From Pseudomonadales bacterium (GTDB lineage: Bacteria > Pseudomonadota > Gammaproteobacteria > Pseudomonadales > Azotimanducaceae): a stretch of 64,000 bases of DNA. Position numbers and translations under genes: made by a program. Positions 37,614 through 47,485 of the stretch are shown here, in pieces. The notes beneath the pieces are model-generated. The model worked only from the letters and a program-made list of their open reading frames with translations. It had not been told where the DNA came from and did not search any database. The stretch lies in the NCBI GenBank assembly GCA_012103505.1, contig WLWP01000001.1:3596001-3660000 (forward strand), read 5' to 3'. Every line of letters begins with the position of its first letter. The first letter of the stretch is position 1.

Positions 37614-38480
37614 CTAACCGTCACCATTTTCCAAATATTTGAAAAATTCGCTGTTCGGATCCAGGACCAGCAAATCACCCTTGTCCTTAAAGACCGTAGT
37701 ATACGCATTGATCGACCGATAGAACTCATAAAATTCAGGGTCTTTGTTAAACGCAAACGCGTAAGTCGACGCGGATTTGGCATCGCCATCACCTCGAATC
37801 TGCTCACTCTCGCGATATGCTTCAGCTTCAATCACTACCGCTTCCCGATCAGCGCCAGCTCTAATTTCTAGCTCGCGCTCCCGGCCTTCGGCGCGATATT
37901 GACGCGCTTCAATTTCCCGCTCTGAGTTCATTCGATCATAAACAGCGGTAGAAACTTCGACAGGTAAGTCGATTTTCTTTACACGAACATCCACTACCTC
38001 AACGCCGTACTCACGCATTACTGTGTCTAGATCGAGACGTAATTCACTCATCAACAGGTCTCGTTCACCGGATACCACTTCATGCATATCTCGTCTAGAG
38101 ATCTGGTTACGTAAACCTTCATTGACCCGTTCTTGGAGTAAGCGCTGTGCTCGTTCAATTTCAAAAGACGCACGTTCGTAGAACTTCTTCACCTCCGAGA
38201 CTTTCCACTTAACAAATGAATCCACTATCAGTGGTTTCTTTTCGAGTGTGTAATAGGTTTCAGGCTCGGAATCGAGAGTTAGCACACGAGCGTCGAACTT
38301 CTTCACTTCCTGCGCTATAGGCAATTTAAAATGCAGCCCCGGCTGAAGATCCGCCTCCACGAGATTACCAAACTGTAAAAGGATGGCGCGTTCAGTAGCG
38401 TGCACCCGATAGAGCGTCGACGACGCCAAGGCGACAGCCGCTAATATCAATACAATGCCGATCAGTGTTTTTGTAGACAT
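37614..38480 (-). CDS. hflC: HflC, regulator of FtsH protease
   Basis: A 288-residue SPFH/prohibitin-domain protein. An N-terminal membrane anchor (about 4-22) is followed by the SPFH domain (AILLQFGNLVEADLQPGLHFKLP) and a long coiled coil (about 185-235) with EAVVIEAEAYRESEQIRGDGDAKS. With HflK it makes a large periplasm-facing cage that encloses and modulates FtsH. The start follows the hflK stop by 10 bases. Confidence 0.97.
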   Translation of the reverse strand: MSTKTLIGIVLILAAVALASSTLYRVHATERAILLQFGNLVEADLQPGLHFKLPIAQEVKKFDARVLTLDSEPETYYTLEKKPLIVDSFVKWKVSEVKKFYERASFEIERAQRLLQERVNEGLRNQISRRDMHEVVSGERDLLMSELRLDLDTVMREYGVEVVDVRVKKIDLPVEVSTAVYDRMNSEREIEARQYRAEGRERELEIRAGADREAVVIEAEAYRESEQIRGDGDAKSASTYAFAFNKDPEFYEFYRSINAYTTVFKDKGDLLVLDPNSEFFKYLENGDG

Positions 38481-38490
38481 ATTTATACCT

Positions 38491-39621
38491 TTAGTTTCTC
38501 AAGCGGCCATTGGCGGCTCGGTTACCTGTCTGTTCACGCAGTCTGCGCTCAACCTCATTTTCGATCATCGTTTCATCGATTCTATTTGTGGGTCGCTGCT
38601 TCGTGAGTTGATCGAGTGGTAAGTAAAGTAGGTTGTTGCCACCCTCGACATCAACCATCACCTTGCTGGCGTTAGAGAACACGGTCTCCATCGCATCTAT
38701 ATACAAACGATCGCGGGTCACGTCTTTCGCTAGAGCATACTCCGTTAGGAGCTTCTCAAACCTATTCGCCTCACCTTCTGATCTAGCAACTACCTGGTCA
38801 CGGTATGCATTCGCCTCTTCGACTTGTCGTTTTGCTCGCCCGCGTGCTTCGGGAACTACTTGCTCTAGATAGGCCGTGGCTTGGTTAATGTAGCGTTGCT
38901 GATCTTCTTTGGCCTTCTGAACATCGTTGAACGCATCCTCCACTTGAGATGGCGGCGCGCTTCGATCGATGTTGACCTTTTGTAGAAAGATGCCCGTGCC
39001 GTAGATGTTGAGGTAATCCTGCAGTCGCGACTGCACCTCTGCGGCGATTGCCTCCCGACCATCGGTGATTACCTGATCCATCGTGGCACTACCGACTACG
39101 TGTCTTAACGCACTTTCTGTGGCGTGTGCCAAACTGGCTTCAGGGTTGTAGACGTTAACCCGATACTTTATCGCGTCATCGACAACCCATTGTACGGTCA
39201 AACTGACATCAACGATGTTTTCATCCTCGGTCAACATCAAGGATTGATGCCTATGTGAGCGCACCTGTGTGACGTTGACCACATCGACTTCATCAATCAG
39301 CGGGGGATTCCAATGCAAACCCGGACCTTTCAAGTCATCCAAGACCTCGCCGAAACGAAAAATCACGCCACGTTCCTGTTGGTCCACCTGGTAGATGCCC
39401 GTGAAGGCATAGAATGCAATTAATACAAACGCCGCGAGCGCAATGATGCCACCAGACAGACCACTTCCACCCCCGCTTGATCGACCACCACCGCCACCAA
39501 AGATACCGGACAGCTGGCCTTGCAGTTTACGGATCGCTTCATCCAAATCCGGCGGTCCTTGATCACCGCGGTTACCCCAGGGATCTTTGCCGCCCGAGTC
39601 ACCACCGTCATTCCATGCCAT
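38491..39621 (-). CDS. hflK: HflK, regulator of FtsH protease
   Basis: A 376-residue SPFH protein. A glycine-rich cytoplasmic N-terminus (residues 1-50) precedes the membrane helix (about 52-76), then the SPFH domain (GVIFRFGEVLDDLKGPGLHW), a coiled coil with VEEANAYRDQVVARSEGEANRF and a C-terminal tail. It forms alternating heterodimers with HflC. It follows hflX by 39 bases in the hfq-hflX-hflK-hflC order. Confidence 0.97.
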   Translation of the reverse strand: MAWNDGGDSGGKDPWGNRGDQGPPDLDEAIRKLQGQLSGIFGGGGGRSSGGGSGLSGGIIALAAFVLIAFYAFTGIYQVDQQERGVIFRFGEVLDDLKGPGLHWNPPLIDEVDVVNVTQVRSHRHQSLMLTEDENIVDVSLTVQWVVDDAIKYRVNVYNPEASLAHATESALRHVVGSATMDQVITDGREAIAAEVQSRLQDYLNIYGTGIFLQKVNIDRSAPPSQVEDAFNDVQKAKEDQQRYINQATAYLEQVVPEARGRAKRQVEEANAYRDQVVARSEGEANRFEKLLTEYALAKDVTRDRLYIDAMETVFSNASKVMVDVEGGNNLLYLPLDQLTKQRPTNRIDETMIENEVERRLREQTGNRAANGRLRN

Positions 39622-39660
39622 CTATTTTCTCCGAAAGCTCAAGTTAAATTTCTGATCGGT

Positions 39661-40959
39661 CTAGTTCGAAATTCTAGGGAGCGGGGTTCTCGTGCGCAAC
39701 AATACTTGTGGCGAGTTTTCGAGTTGATCAATAAGTTGATTATCCGCTTGCAGGGTCAATTGTAGACTACCATCCTCTAGTAGCGCCTCATCTAAAACAG
39801 CTCCAGAGCGATAAAGCCAAGCTCTCGTTTTACCATCTGCCGAGTCAAGTACAACCTCATGTGGGGATGCGACCCCAAGCGAGTCGCCAATCGTCGTGAC
39901 CAGACGGTCCAACCCAGCACCAGTCAATGCGCTCACAGGCACCGCATCGATTTTCCGCCCGGACGTGCAAGGTTCGAGGTGTGGCCGTTGTTCTACCAGA
40001 TCGGTTTTGTTGAGTGCGATGATTTCTGGCACAGAACCAGCGCCAATGTCTCGCAAAACTTGTCGCACTTGACCCACCCGTTCGTTCATCAGTGGATCTG
40101 AGGCGTCTACGACATGGAGCAATAAGTCCGCCTGAGCGACCTCTTCAAGCGTGGCCTTGAAAGCCTCTATTAAAGCATGGGGCAATAAACTCACGAAACC
40201 AACCGTATCGGCGAGCACGACATCAGTGAGTCCAGGAATCAAAATCTTACGCGTAGTGGGGTCGAGCGTCGCAAACAACTGATCCTCAGCGTAAACATCT
40301 GCGCTCGTTAGTCTGTTGAAAAGCGTGGATTTACCAGCGTTGGTATAACCAACAAGCGTGACTGTCGGGACACCCCGGCGATATCGTCCACGCCGGTTTT
40401 GCGCTCTGCGCTTTTCTACATCGAGCAGCTTTTTTTCCATCGCTTTAACGCGCTCGCTCAGCATCCTCTGGTCCATCTCGATCTGCTTCTCACCAGCGCC
40501 GCGAAGGCCAATGCCCCCTTTTTGCCGATCGAGGTGAGTCCAACCTCGAACCAGCCTGGTTTGAGCATGTTTCAATTGCGCCAGCTCGACCTGCAACTGC
40601 CCCTCATGAGACCGCGCGCGATCGGCAAAAATGGTGAGGATTAACTCTGTTCGTGTAATGACGCGACACTCGAGGGCTTGTTCGAGATTTCTCTGTTGGC
40701 CTGCATTCAGCTCGTGATTGACGAGCAACAAATCCGCCTCATTTTGCTTGAGCAGCAACTTCACCTCAATGACTTTGCCTTTGCCGATAAAGGTGTGTGG
40801 ATGAGGGGCATCGCGTGGTGCGACAACTGCGGCTACCACATCAATGCCTGCTGATTTCGCCAGTTCAGCAAATTCAGCTTGTTCAGGGTTGACCCCACGC
40901 TTGAGTTCAATCTGCAGAATGATCGCGCGGTCACCAATTTCGGGACGTTCAAACAACAT
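39661..40959 (-). CDS. hflX: Ribosome-associated GTPase HflX
   Basis: A 432-residue Obg-superfamily GTPase that splits stalled 70S ribosomes. An N-terminal glycine-rich HflX domain (GERDPRGAGEK-type region, here RQKGGIGLRGAGEKQIEMDQR) precedes the G domain with G1 GYTNAGKSTLFN, G3 DTVGFVSLLPH and G4 NKTDL. The length and the C-terminal extension are normal. It follows hfq by 87 bases that contain two short GC-rich hairpins (41001-41034). Confidence 0.97.
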   Translation of the reverse strand: MLFERPEIGDRAIILQIELKRGVNPEQAEFAELAKSAGIDVVAAVVAPRDAPHPHTFIGKGKVIEVKLLLKQNEADLLLVNHELNAGQQRNLEQALECRVITRTELILTIFADRARSHEGQLQVELAQLKHAQTRLVRGWTHLDRQKGGIGLRGAGEKQIEMDQRMLSERVKAMEKKLLDVEKRRAQNRRGRYRRGVPTVTLVGYTNAGKSTLFNRLTSADVYAEDQLFATLDPTTRKILIPGLTDVVLADTVGFVSLLPHALIEAFKATLEEVAQADLLLHVVDASDPLMNERVGQVRQVLRDIGAGSVPEIIALNKTDLVEQRPHLEPCTSGRKIDAVPVSALTGAGLDRLVTTIGDSLGVASPHEVVLDSADGKTRAWLYRSGAVLDEALLEDGSLQLTLQADNQLIDQLENSPQVLLRTRTPLPRISN

Positions 40960-41046
40960 GGTGGTCTTTTAGTTACTCAGTTGTCGTTCAAACGCCCGGT
41001 CGTTCCTGCCGAGAACGCGTTCCAAATCGGAACGGGTGGGTTTGAA

Positions 41047-41280
41047 CTATTCTTCTTCGCTGCCAGCAGCCAGCTTTACGTTGCGAGCGGGTACAACAGT
41101 AGAAATCGCATGCTTATATACCATTTGACTCACTGAATTCTTGAGCAGCACAACAAATTGATCAAACGATTCAATTTGACCCTGCAATTTGATGCCATTC
41201 ACCAGATAGATCGATACTGGGACGCGCTCCTTGCGCAAGGCGTTTAAATAAGGGTCTTGTAAGCTGTGCCCTTTTGACAT
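41047..41280 (-). CDS. hfq: RNA chaperone Hfq
   Basis: A 77-residue Sm-like protein forming hexamers that pair small RNAs with mRNAs. Start [20 protein letters not shown], Sm1 [20 protein letters not shown] and Sm2 YKHAIST are nearly identical to E. coli Hfq; the C-terminal tail is very short (AAGSEEE). AAGGAGA lies seven bases upstream of the ATG, a strong ribosome-binding site. It follows miaA by 74 bases. Confidence 0.99.
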   Translation of the reverse strand: MSKGHSLQDPYLNALRKERVPVSIYLVNGIKLQGQIESFDQFVVLLKNSVSQMVYKHAISTVVPARNVKLAAGSEEE

Positions 41281-41354
41281 TGTGTTCTCCTTTCACGCTG
41301 CACTACACCAAGTGATACAAAGGGTAACACACGATGTTTCGAGATGTACTAGGT

Positions 41355-42305
41355 CTACCGTTTGCCTAGTTGTTCGACAACCACCGACGCTATCTGTTCC
41401 GGCGCTTCACTTTCTATCGGAATCAAGTCTTGCCATTGGCGCAGCCATGTCATCTGTCGCTTAGCCAACCGGCGCGTGGCAGTTGCCGCATCAGCGACGA
41501 ATTCGCCATACGTTAGGACCCCTGCCAAGTGTTGCCAGGCTTGGCGGTAACCCACAGCACGCATCGATGGCAGATCTAAGTGGAGATCGTCTCGGTTTTT
41601 TAGACCTTCTACTTCGCCGAGAAATCCAAGGGCTAACATCTCCTCCAAACGTCGTGTAATCCGCTCGTGAAGTCGCGCTCGATCCGGTGGCATTATGCCG
41701 AAGGTTTGCACAACCGCTCCTAACCGCTCCGTAGCACTCGCCCCGGATTGCTTGCGCCACAATTCAGAAATTGGTTGACCAGTCATGCGAATGACTTCCA
41801 ATGCTCGAAGTAGCCGCTGTGGATTGTTCGGATGGATTTCACGGGCAGCAACAGCGTCCCGATGTTCAAGCTCTGCCCACAGCGCCGCGTTGCCTTTTTC
41901 TTCTAGCTGAGCCCGAAGTTGCTGCCGTAACTCCGGATCTGCTCGGGGAAGTTCCGCAATCCCTTCAATAAAGCGCTTCGCATAAAGCATTGTGCCGCCG
42001 ACCAAAACAACGGTCTTGTCTTCGGCCACGGCGCCAGCAACTTCGAGATCAGCATCTGAGACGAAGTCCGCCACTGTGTAAGGGTCTGCTGGATCTCGCA
42101 CATTGATGAGGCTATGAGGATAAGCGGTGAGTTCGTCTGCGGTGGGTTTTGCGGTGCCGATGTCCAGACCTCTGTAGACCAGCGCCGAGTCGACACTAAC
42201 AAGGGCTACGTGTTGCGTACCCCCTAGAGCATCGAACAGTTTCATTGCTGTGGCTGTCTTACCCGCGGCTGTGGGACCGAGCAATAAGATTACGCGACCA
42301 GCCAT
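41355..42305 (-). CDS. miaA: tRNA dimethylallyltransferase MiaA
   Basis: A 316-residue enzyme adding a dimethylallyl group to A37 of tRNAs reading UNN codons. The P-loop is GPTAAGKTATA (residues 10-20), with SVDSALVYRGLDIGTAKPT, RDPADPYTVADFV and AVGYRQAWQHL following. It overlaps the mutL stop by one base (TAATG), as in the canonical mutL-miaA-hfq-hflX superoperon. Confidence 0.98.
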   Translation of the reverse strand: MAGRVILLLGPTAAGKTATAMKLFDALGGTQHVALVSVDSALVYRGLDIGTAKPTADELTAYPHSLINVRDPADPYTVADFVSDADLEVAGAVAEDKTVVLVGGTMLYAKRFIEGIAELPRADPELRQQLRAQLEEKGNAALWAELEHRDAVAAREIHPNNPQRLLRALEVIRMTGQPISELWRKQSGASATERLGAVVQTFGIMPPDRARLHERITRRLEEMLALGFLGEVEGLKNRDDLHLDLPSMRAVGYRQAWQHLAGVLTYGEFVADAATATRRLAKRQMTWLRQWQDLIPIESEAPEQIASVVVEQLGKR

Positions 42306-44146
42306 TACTGACCTCGATAGAAAAGCTTATCCAGGTCATTCATGCTCTGCGTGAAATAAGTGGGTCGGCCGTGATTACAAAGCCCAGCGTTCTCAGTCTG
42401 TTCCATCTCTCTCAGCAACGCGTTCATTTCCAATATCGACAGCTTTCGATTGGCCCGAACCGAACCGTGGCAGGCGACACTCGCAAGCAGGTCGAATTGA
42501 CGGCGACGCACCTCGTCACTACTACCCATCTCCCCTAAGTCGCTGAGTACATCAACGACCGCAGCCTCTATATCCCGCTGCGGCAGTAGGGCGGGGATTT
42601 CTCGAACCGTAACGGCTTGCGGACCCGATCGTTCGATCACGAGCCCAGCCCGTTCCAGTTCTTCAGACATATCCTCAACGATGTCAGCCTCAGCCGCAGA
42701 AATATCAAGTGCGATCGGCACCAGCAGAGGCTGACGAATCATGCCATCGCGCTCAACCTGTGCTTTCATCTTTTCATAGGTAATACGCTCATGGGCAGCA
42801 TGCATATCCACCATCACCATGCCGTGTGCGTTTTGTGCTAAGACATAAACACCGTGCAACTGCGCAATCGCGTAACCGAGCGGCGGCACTGTCCCAGCGT
42901 CTGCAACGTTAGACGTCGCCATCCATTCTGGCTCAGCCTCTGCAACCAGCTGAGCAATACCTCCGGCTGGGGTATCCGATCCTTTCGCATTGGTCGAAGC
43001 CAGGGCTAATCTATCTTGTTGGAAGCTACCTTGGCGAAAAGCTTGCCTTGCCAACGCGTTTTGATGCTGGTCCACCGACTGCTGTCCGCCTGGAACCCCT
43101 GACTCATCTGTTGCGTGATCTAGCGAAGGCCGGACGTCACGCAACGCGCGATTGAGGCTACCGAAGATAAAGTCATGGACCCGTCTAGCGTCTCGAAAAC
43201 GAACTTCGTGTTTCGTTGGATGGACGTTCACATCTACATAGGCTTCCGGTAACTCTAGAAAAAGCACAAACACCGAGTGTCGGCCATGAAACATGACATC
43301 TCGGTAGGCTTGCCGGATTGCATGGCCAACCAGCTTGTCTGTGATCGCTCGACCGTTGACGTAAAAGTACTGTTGGTCGCCTTGGCGACGATGATGCGCG
43401 GGTTCCCCGACCCAACCATGCAAACGGTACTCACCACGTTCCTCGTCGATCACGATGCTCTCGTCCACGAAAGATTTGCTCAACACGGCACCAAGCCGTT
43501 CGTTGATCCGACCTGGTGGGAGCTGCAAACTCTTGGCGCGCGAAGCGGACGACATCTGTTCCAACTCAAAGCCGATATCCATATGTGCCAAACTTAGGCG
43601 ACGCACAACTTGGTCAATGCGCGCGATCTCCGTCCGTTCAGTTTTGAGAAACTTGCGACGCGCAGGAGTGTTAAAAAAGAGGTCAGAAACTTCAACGGTT
43701 GTTCCCACTGGATGAGCCACGGGTCGTTCAGCCATCAGCTGGCCGCCGTGTACTTCGCGCAACGCGCCCATCTTTTCTCCAGCGATCGCGGCAGTGATTC
43801 TAACTCTCGAGACTGAGGCAACACTCGCTAATGCCTCCCCACGAAATCCTAGGCTGGCAACGCCAAGCAGGTCGCGGGCATCAATAATTTTGCTGGTGGC
43901 ATGGCGCTCAAGCGCTAACGCCAAGTCATCCTCTGGGATACCAAACCCGTTGTCGCGAACAGAGACCAACTCACTACCACCGCCACGGGTTCGAATCTGG
44001 ATTTGACTCGCACCAGCGTCAATACTGTTCTCCACGAGCTCTTTTGCTATGGACGCCGGTCGCTCAACGACCTCCCCGGCCGCGATCTGATCCGCTACGA
44101 ACTGCGACAGTCGACGAACCCGACGTGGATCTCCGGTTACACCCAA
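42305..44146 (-). CDS. mutL: DNA mismatch repair protein MutL
   Basis: A 613-residue mismatch-repair coordinator. The GHKL ATPase region has QIAAGEVVERPASIAKELVENSIDAGA, RDNGFGIPEDDL and LGFRGEALASV. The C-terminal dimer domain carries DMHAAHERITYE, the form of the DQHA(X)2E(X)4E endonuclease motif, with ACHGSVRA and CNHGRPT as supporting metal-site elements. E. coli MutL lacks this motif, so this protein is probably an endonuclease, as in P. aeruginosa. It begins at TTG, two bases after the amiC stop. Confidence 0.96.
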   Translation of the reverse strand: MGVTGDPRRVRRLSQFVADQIAAGEVVERPASIAKELVENSIDAGASQIQIRTRGGGSELVSVRDNGFGIPEDDLALALERHATSKIIDARDLLGVASLGFRGEALASVASVSRVRITAAIAGEKMGALREVHGGQLMAERPVAHPVGTTVEVSDLFFNTPARRKFLKTERTEIARIDQVVRRLSLAHMDIGFELEQMSSASRAKSLQLPPGRINERLGAVLSKSFVDESIVIDEERGEYRLHGWVGEPAHHRRQGDQQYFYVNGRAITDKLVGHAIRQAYRDVMFHGRHSVFVLFLELPEAYVDVNVHPTKHEVRFRDARRVHDFIFGSLNRALRDVRPSLDHATDESGVPGGQQSVDQHQNALARQAFRQGSFQQDRLALASTNAKGSDTPAGGIAQLVAEAEPEWMATSNVADAGTVPPLGYAIAQLHGVYVLAQNAHGMVMVDMHAAHERITYEKMKAQVERDGMIRQPLLVPIALDISAAEADIVEDMSEELERAGLVIERSGPQAVTVREIPALLPQRDIEAAVVDVLSDLGEMGSSDEVRRRQFDLLASVACHGSVRANRKLSILEMNALLREMEQTENAGLCNHGRPTYFTQSMNDLDKLFYRGQ

Positions 44147-44148
44147 AT

Positions 44149-45495
44149 CTACGCGCCTCCAGGAATGCGCAAAACTTGGCCAATGCGGATCTTGTCTCCC
44201 CGCAGCCCATTGTGACGGCGCAAATTACCTGAGCTAACCCCAAATCGTTGTGCTATCGCGGAAAGCGTATCGCCACGCACGATCGTGTATCTGAATTCGG
44301 AACCTTGTGTGCGTTGCGCGAGGAGCGTGCCGGGCGGAGGATTGGCTCGCATGAATTGTTCGATGCCGCGGGCGACAGCCCGGGCAACTTTGTCTTGATG
44401 CTCAGCTTGGGACAAGCGTCTTGCCTCGTCTGGATTGGAGATAAACCCAGTCTCCACCAGTATCGAGGGCATGTCTGGAGACTTCAGCACGACAAATGCT
44501 GCTTGCTCGACGCGGCTTTTGTGCAATTTCGTGATTCGTCCCAAGTTAGCTAGAACCGCTTTGCCTGCATCAATACTCTGTGAGCGATTAGCATCCATCG
44601 ACAGATCAAGTAGCACTTGAGCAAGCACCGGGTCCTTGTCACCAAGGCTCACATCACCGACCCCACCCAAGAGATCAGAACGATTCTCCCGTTCCGCCAA
44701 CCAAGCGGCTGTCTCGCTCGAAGCACCTCGATCAGACAGCGCGTAAACCGAAGCACCTTTTACGTTTGCCGATTTAAAAGCATCCGCATGTATGGAGACA
44801 AAAAGATCAGCACGACTCTCCCGAGCGATCTGAGTTCGCTTACGATGACCGAGATAGTAATCGCCCGTCCGCGTCAGCACGCCATCGAAGCCGTGTTTAG
44901 CATCAAGCTGTTGCACGATGCGCTTCGCTAGCTGCAGGACAACTCGTTTTTCGTAAACTTTCTTAGGGCCGATGGCACCAGGATCGTCACCGCCATGCCC
45001 GGCATCAATCGCTATGACTATATCGCGACTATCGGATCGACGCGGCTCCGGTGCCACCACAACTTTTCTATTCTTAACAAGCAAGTCCACAACCAAACGG
45101 TGTCCGTAAGGTTCGATGGGGCGAAGCGTAAATGCTTTTGGATCTAGCGCCTCTTTCGTCTCGATGACAATCCGATAATTATTCTTTCTCTGCCCTGCGC
45201 GTAGTTGCGAAACCCTTTTTCTACCTACGGCAACAACGCTAGGGTCAAAACTAATCTCGGGCTGCACATCGATTAAATCGACAACCACGCGTTCGGGATT
45301 ATTGAGAGTAAAAACTTTGTACTGCACCGATTGTGAAGTATCAAACACAACCCTTGTCGAGTCGGGCGCCTCGTGCATGCGCACGCCTTCGAGGGTCACC
45401 GCACTCGCGGCCGTTGAACTCAACGTGAGCGCAACCATGACTAGGAAGTTACTCCAAGCGCTCGTCCAGTTCCGCTGTTCAGACGTCAGAATCAT
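44149..45495 (-). CDS. N-acetylmuramoyl-L-alanine amidase AmiC/AmiB-type with LysM
   Basis: A 448-residue exported cell-separation amidase. A signal peptide (about 1-32) is followed by an AMIN domain (about 35-130, localisation to the division site), the zinc amidase_3 domain with IAIDAGHGGDDPGAIGP and FVSIHADAFKS, and a C-terminal LysM (TIVRGDTLSAIAQRFGVSSG) that binds peptidoglycan. It cleaves the amide bond between MurNAc and L-Ala. It overlaps tsaE by 17 bases. The E. coli neighbour at this position is amiB. Confidence 0.95.
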   Translation of the reverse strand: MILTSEQRNWTSAWSNFLVMVALTLSSTAASAVTLEGVRMHEAPDSTRVVFDTSQSVQYKVFTLNNPERVVVDLIDVQPEISFDPSVVAVGRKRVSQLRAGQRKNNYRIVIETKEALDPKAFTLRPIEPYGHRLVVDLLVKNRKVVVAPEPRRSDSRDIVIAIDAGHGGDDPGAIGPKKVYEKRVVLQLAKRIVQQLDAKHGFDGVLTRTGDYYLGHRKRTQIARESRADLFVSIHADAFKSANVKGASVYALSDRGASSETAAWLAERENRSDLLGGVGDVSLGDKDPVLAQVLLDLSMDANRSQSIDAGKAVLANLGRITKLHKSRVEQAAFVVLKSPDMPSILVETGFISNPDEARRLSQAEHQDKVARAVARGIEQFMRANPPPGTLLAQRTQGSEFRYTIVRGDTLSAIAQRFGVSSGNLRRHNGLRGDKIRIGQVLRIPGGA

Positions 45496-45934
45496 TAAAC
45501 TGTACAGTTACCTTGCGTTCATCTATGGCTTCGGACAATTCCAACTTCACGATTGTTTGCGCCTTGGGCAACCAGCCGTCAGCCCGCTCTGGCCACTCGA
45601 TTAGTTTGAGACCCGGACCATCGATGATTTCATCAAACCCAACAAACAATAGTTCCTCAGGGTCGTTGATGCGATACAAATCAAAGTGGTACGCATCTTG
45701 ACCGTCAAGACTATAGGGTTCAAGCAACGTATAGGTTGGACTCTTAACGACACCTGAATGTCCCATCGATCGCAGCATTCCCCGAACCAGCGTTGTCTTA
45801 CCCGCCCCGAGCTCTCCGTGCAGCAAAACCAGAGCGGAACCCGCATATTTTTCGAGAAGTTCTTGTCCGAGGCGTGCGCCAAATTGAACTGTCGCATCCT
45901 CGGAGGTAAGTATTTCCATCCACGTGCTAGACAT
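45479..45934 (-). CDS. tsaE: tRNA threonylcarbamoyladenosine biosynthesis ATPase TsaE
   Basis: A 151-residue P-loop ATPase that works with TsaB, TsaC and TsaD to make t6A37 in ANN-decoding tRNAs. The Walker A motif HGELGAGKTTLVRGML is at residues 39-54; YHFDLYRI and WPERADGWLP follow. It lies between nnrD (one-base overlap, TAATG) and amiC (17-base overlap), the standard position. Confidence 0.97.
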   Translation of the reverse strand: MSSTWMEILTSEDATVQFGARLGQELLEKYAGSALVLLHGELGAGKTTLVRGMLRSMGHSGVVKSPTYTLLEPYSLDGQDAYHFDLYRINDPEELLFVGFDEIIDGPGLKLIEWPERADGWLPKAQTIVKLELSEAIDERKVTVQFNDSDV

Positions 45935-47469
45935 TAGTCGCCACGAATTGTTCTGGGTAGTGCCCGGATGACGTCGGTTGCGAGCAAACTACGCATGCCG
46001 ATCCTTGCAGCCGCTTTGTCCGCTGCCGCTGAATGTAGCGCTACTCCCACAGAAAACAAGCTATCAAACACTTCCTCAGAGCCTGCCTGTCGCGCTGCTG
46101 TTGCAAGCAATCCTCCAATAACTCCGCTCAGCACATCTCCCATCCCGGCTGTGGCCATGCCTGGGTTACCGTGTTTGCAAACCTCGACCCTGTCCGACAA
46201 TCGAACGATCGAACCTGGTCCCTTTAGGTTAACGCGAGCGTGGAAGCGTTTGCCAAGTTCGCTGGCAGATCCAACTCTATCGTTCTCAATCTCGTCGACC
46301 GCCACACCCAGCAGTCGCGCCGCCTCTGCACTATGCGGGGTGACAAATAGTCTCCCGCCGCGCCAAGCTTGCGCTTGCGCTAACCAATACAAGCCGTCCG
46401 CATCTAGCACTGTTGGCTTACCAGACGCTTCAACCAAGTCATAAAGCGACTTAGCCCACATTCCGCGGCCTAAGCCGGGACCCAAGACAACCAAATCAAT
46501 CTGCTCAAGTTTGGCTTCCACCGCGCTGCCATCGGGATCGATTGTCATCGCTTCCGGAATACGAGCGACGAGCGCCGCACTGTGTTCCGTTCGAGTTGCA
46601 ATACTCACCATCCCGACACCAACACGGAGCGCAGCCTCGCCCGCCATCGCTACCGCACCAGGCATCCCAAGGTCTCCACCAACTACGAGCACGTGTCCTT
46701 GCTCATGCTTGTACGCGTTATCAGCCGCCGAGCCCAACCTCGATGCATCCCAACGACATGGGTAAGCTGACGGCGCAAAGTAGAGGCCTTTAGGTATGCC
46801 TAGACCTGCAAAGTGCATTTGGCCGGTTAGGGATTTACCGGAGCCGGTAGCAGTGCCTAGTTTCTGAGAGATAAAGGTCACGGTGTGGTCCGCTTGGATC
46901 GCGGCTCCAGCCCGTCCGGTGGACGCGTCAACACCAGAGGGTATATCGATGCTAACGACAGGCACTCTACACGCATTGATTTGCTCAATTGCCCCTAGAT
47001 AGACCGGTCTCACTTCGCCCTTAAAGCCGGTACCCAGCATAGCGTCGACGACAACATCGTATGCTGTTGGATCTAGGTCTCCTACAAGTATGACGACACC
47101 GGCATCTCTCGCTCTTTTTTGAGCGACAACAGCATCACCTTGCAACTCCGCAACCGGAATCAACGCAAGCGCTGAGGGTTCGAGACCTTGCTCCCTAGCA
47201 AGTGCTGCGAGCAGGTATCCATCTCCGGCGTTGTTTCCTTTACCACAAACCACGAGGATCCTAGTCGCTTGAGGATATTCAGAGACAACGACGTCCAATG
47301 CCGCCCGTGCAGCCCGGGCCATCAAATCTATCCCAGCAATGGGCAGACCGACTCGCGCCGCATCATCTAGTGCTTGGCTAGCAGGACCGTCATAAAGCCC
47401 TTCAATTGGGTCGCCACTTGTGGAGATATCGTTAATTTGCTCATTCACTTGGCCTGTGAAGCTGCACAT
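45934..47469 (-). CDS. nnrD: Bifunctional NAD(P)H-hydrate repair enzyme (epimerase NnrE + dehydratase NnrD)
   Basis: Repairs hydrated NAD(P)H. The N-terminal epimerase domain (about residues 15-215 from the ATG at 47469) includes VCGKGNNAGDGYLLA and VSIDIPSGVDAS; the C-terminal ribokinase-fold dehydratase has VVGGDLGMPGAVAMAGEAAL, GPGLGRGM and the GMATAGMGDVLSGVIGGL phosphate loop. The start is uncertain: ATG 47469, ATG 47487 and GTG 47448 are all in frame, and a TATAAT at 47468-47473 on this strand argues for 47448. The open frame to 47577 is not supported. It diverges from queG. Confidence 0.94.
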   Translation of the reverse strand: MCSFTGQVNEQINDISTSGDPIEGLYDGPASQALDDAARVGLPIAGIDLMARAARAALDVVVSEYPQATRILVVCGKGNNAGDGYLLAALAREQGLEPSALALIPVAELQGDAVVAQKRARDAGVVILVGDLDPTAYDVVVDAMLGTGFKGEVRPVYLGAIEQINACRVPVVSIDIPSGVDASTGRAGAAIQADHTVTFISQKLGTATGSGKSLTGQMHFAGLGIPKGLYFAPSAYPCRWDASRLGSAADNAYKHEQGHVLVVGGDLGMPGAVAMAGEAALRVGVGMVSIATRTEHSAALVARIPEAMTIDPDGSAVEAKLEQIDLVVLGPGLGRGMWAKSLYDLVEASGKPTVLDADGLYWLAQAQAWRGGRLFVTPHSAEAARLLGVAVDEIENDRVGSASELGKRFHARVNLKGPGSIVRLSDRVEVCKHGNPGMATAGMGDVLSGVIGGLLATAARQAGSEEVFDSLFSVGVALHSAAADKAAARIGMRSLLATDVIRALPRTIRGD

Positions 47470-47480
47470 TATACTGTGCA
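47463..47480. promoter_or_regulatory. Inverted repeat with divergent -10 boxes at the nnrD/queG junction
   Basis: TGCACA (47463-47468) and TGTGCA (47475-47480) flank six bases. The same segment reads TATACT on the plus strand (47470-47475) and TATAAT on the minus strand (47468-47473), both good -10 elements for divergent genes whose start codons overlap here. If queG uses this -10 its mRNA would start only a few bases before ATG 47486 and be nearly leaderless. No good -35 is seen for either direction. Confidence 0.4.
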
Positions 47481-47485
47481 CGCTC

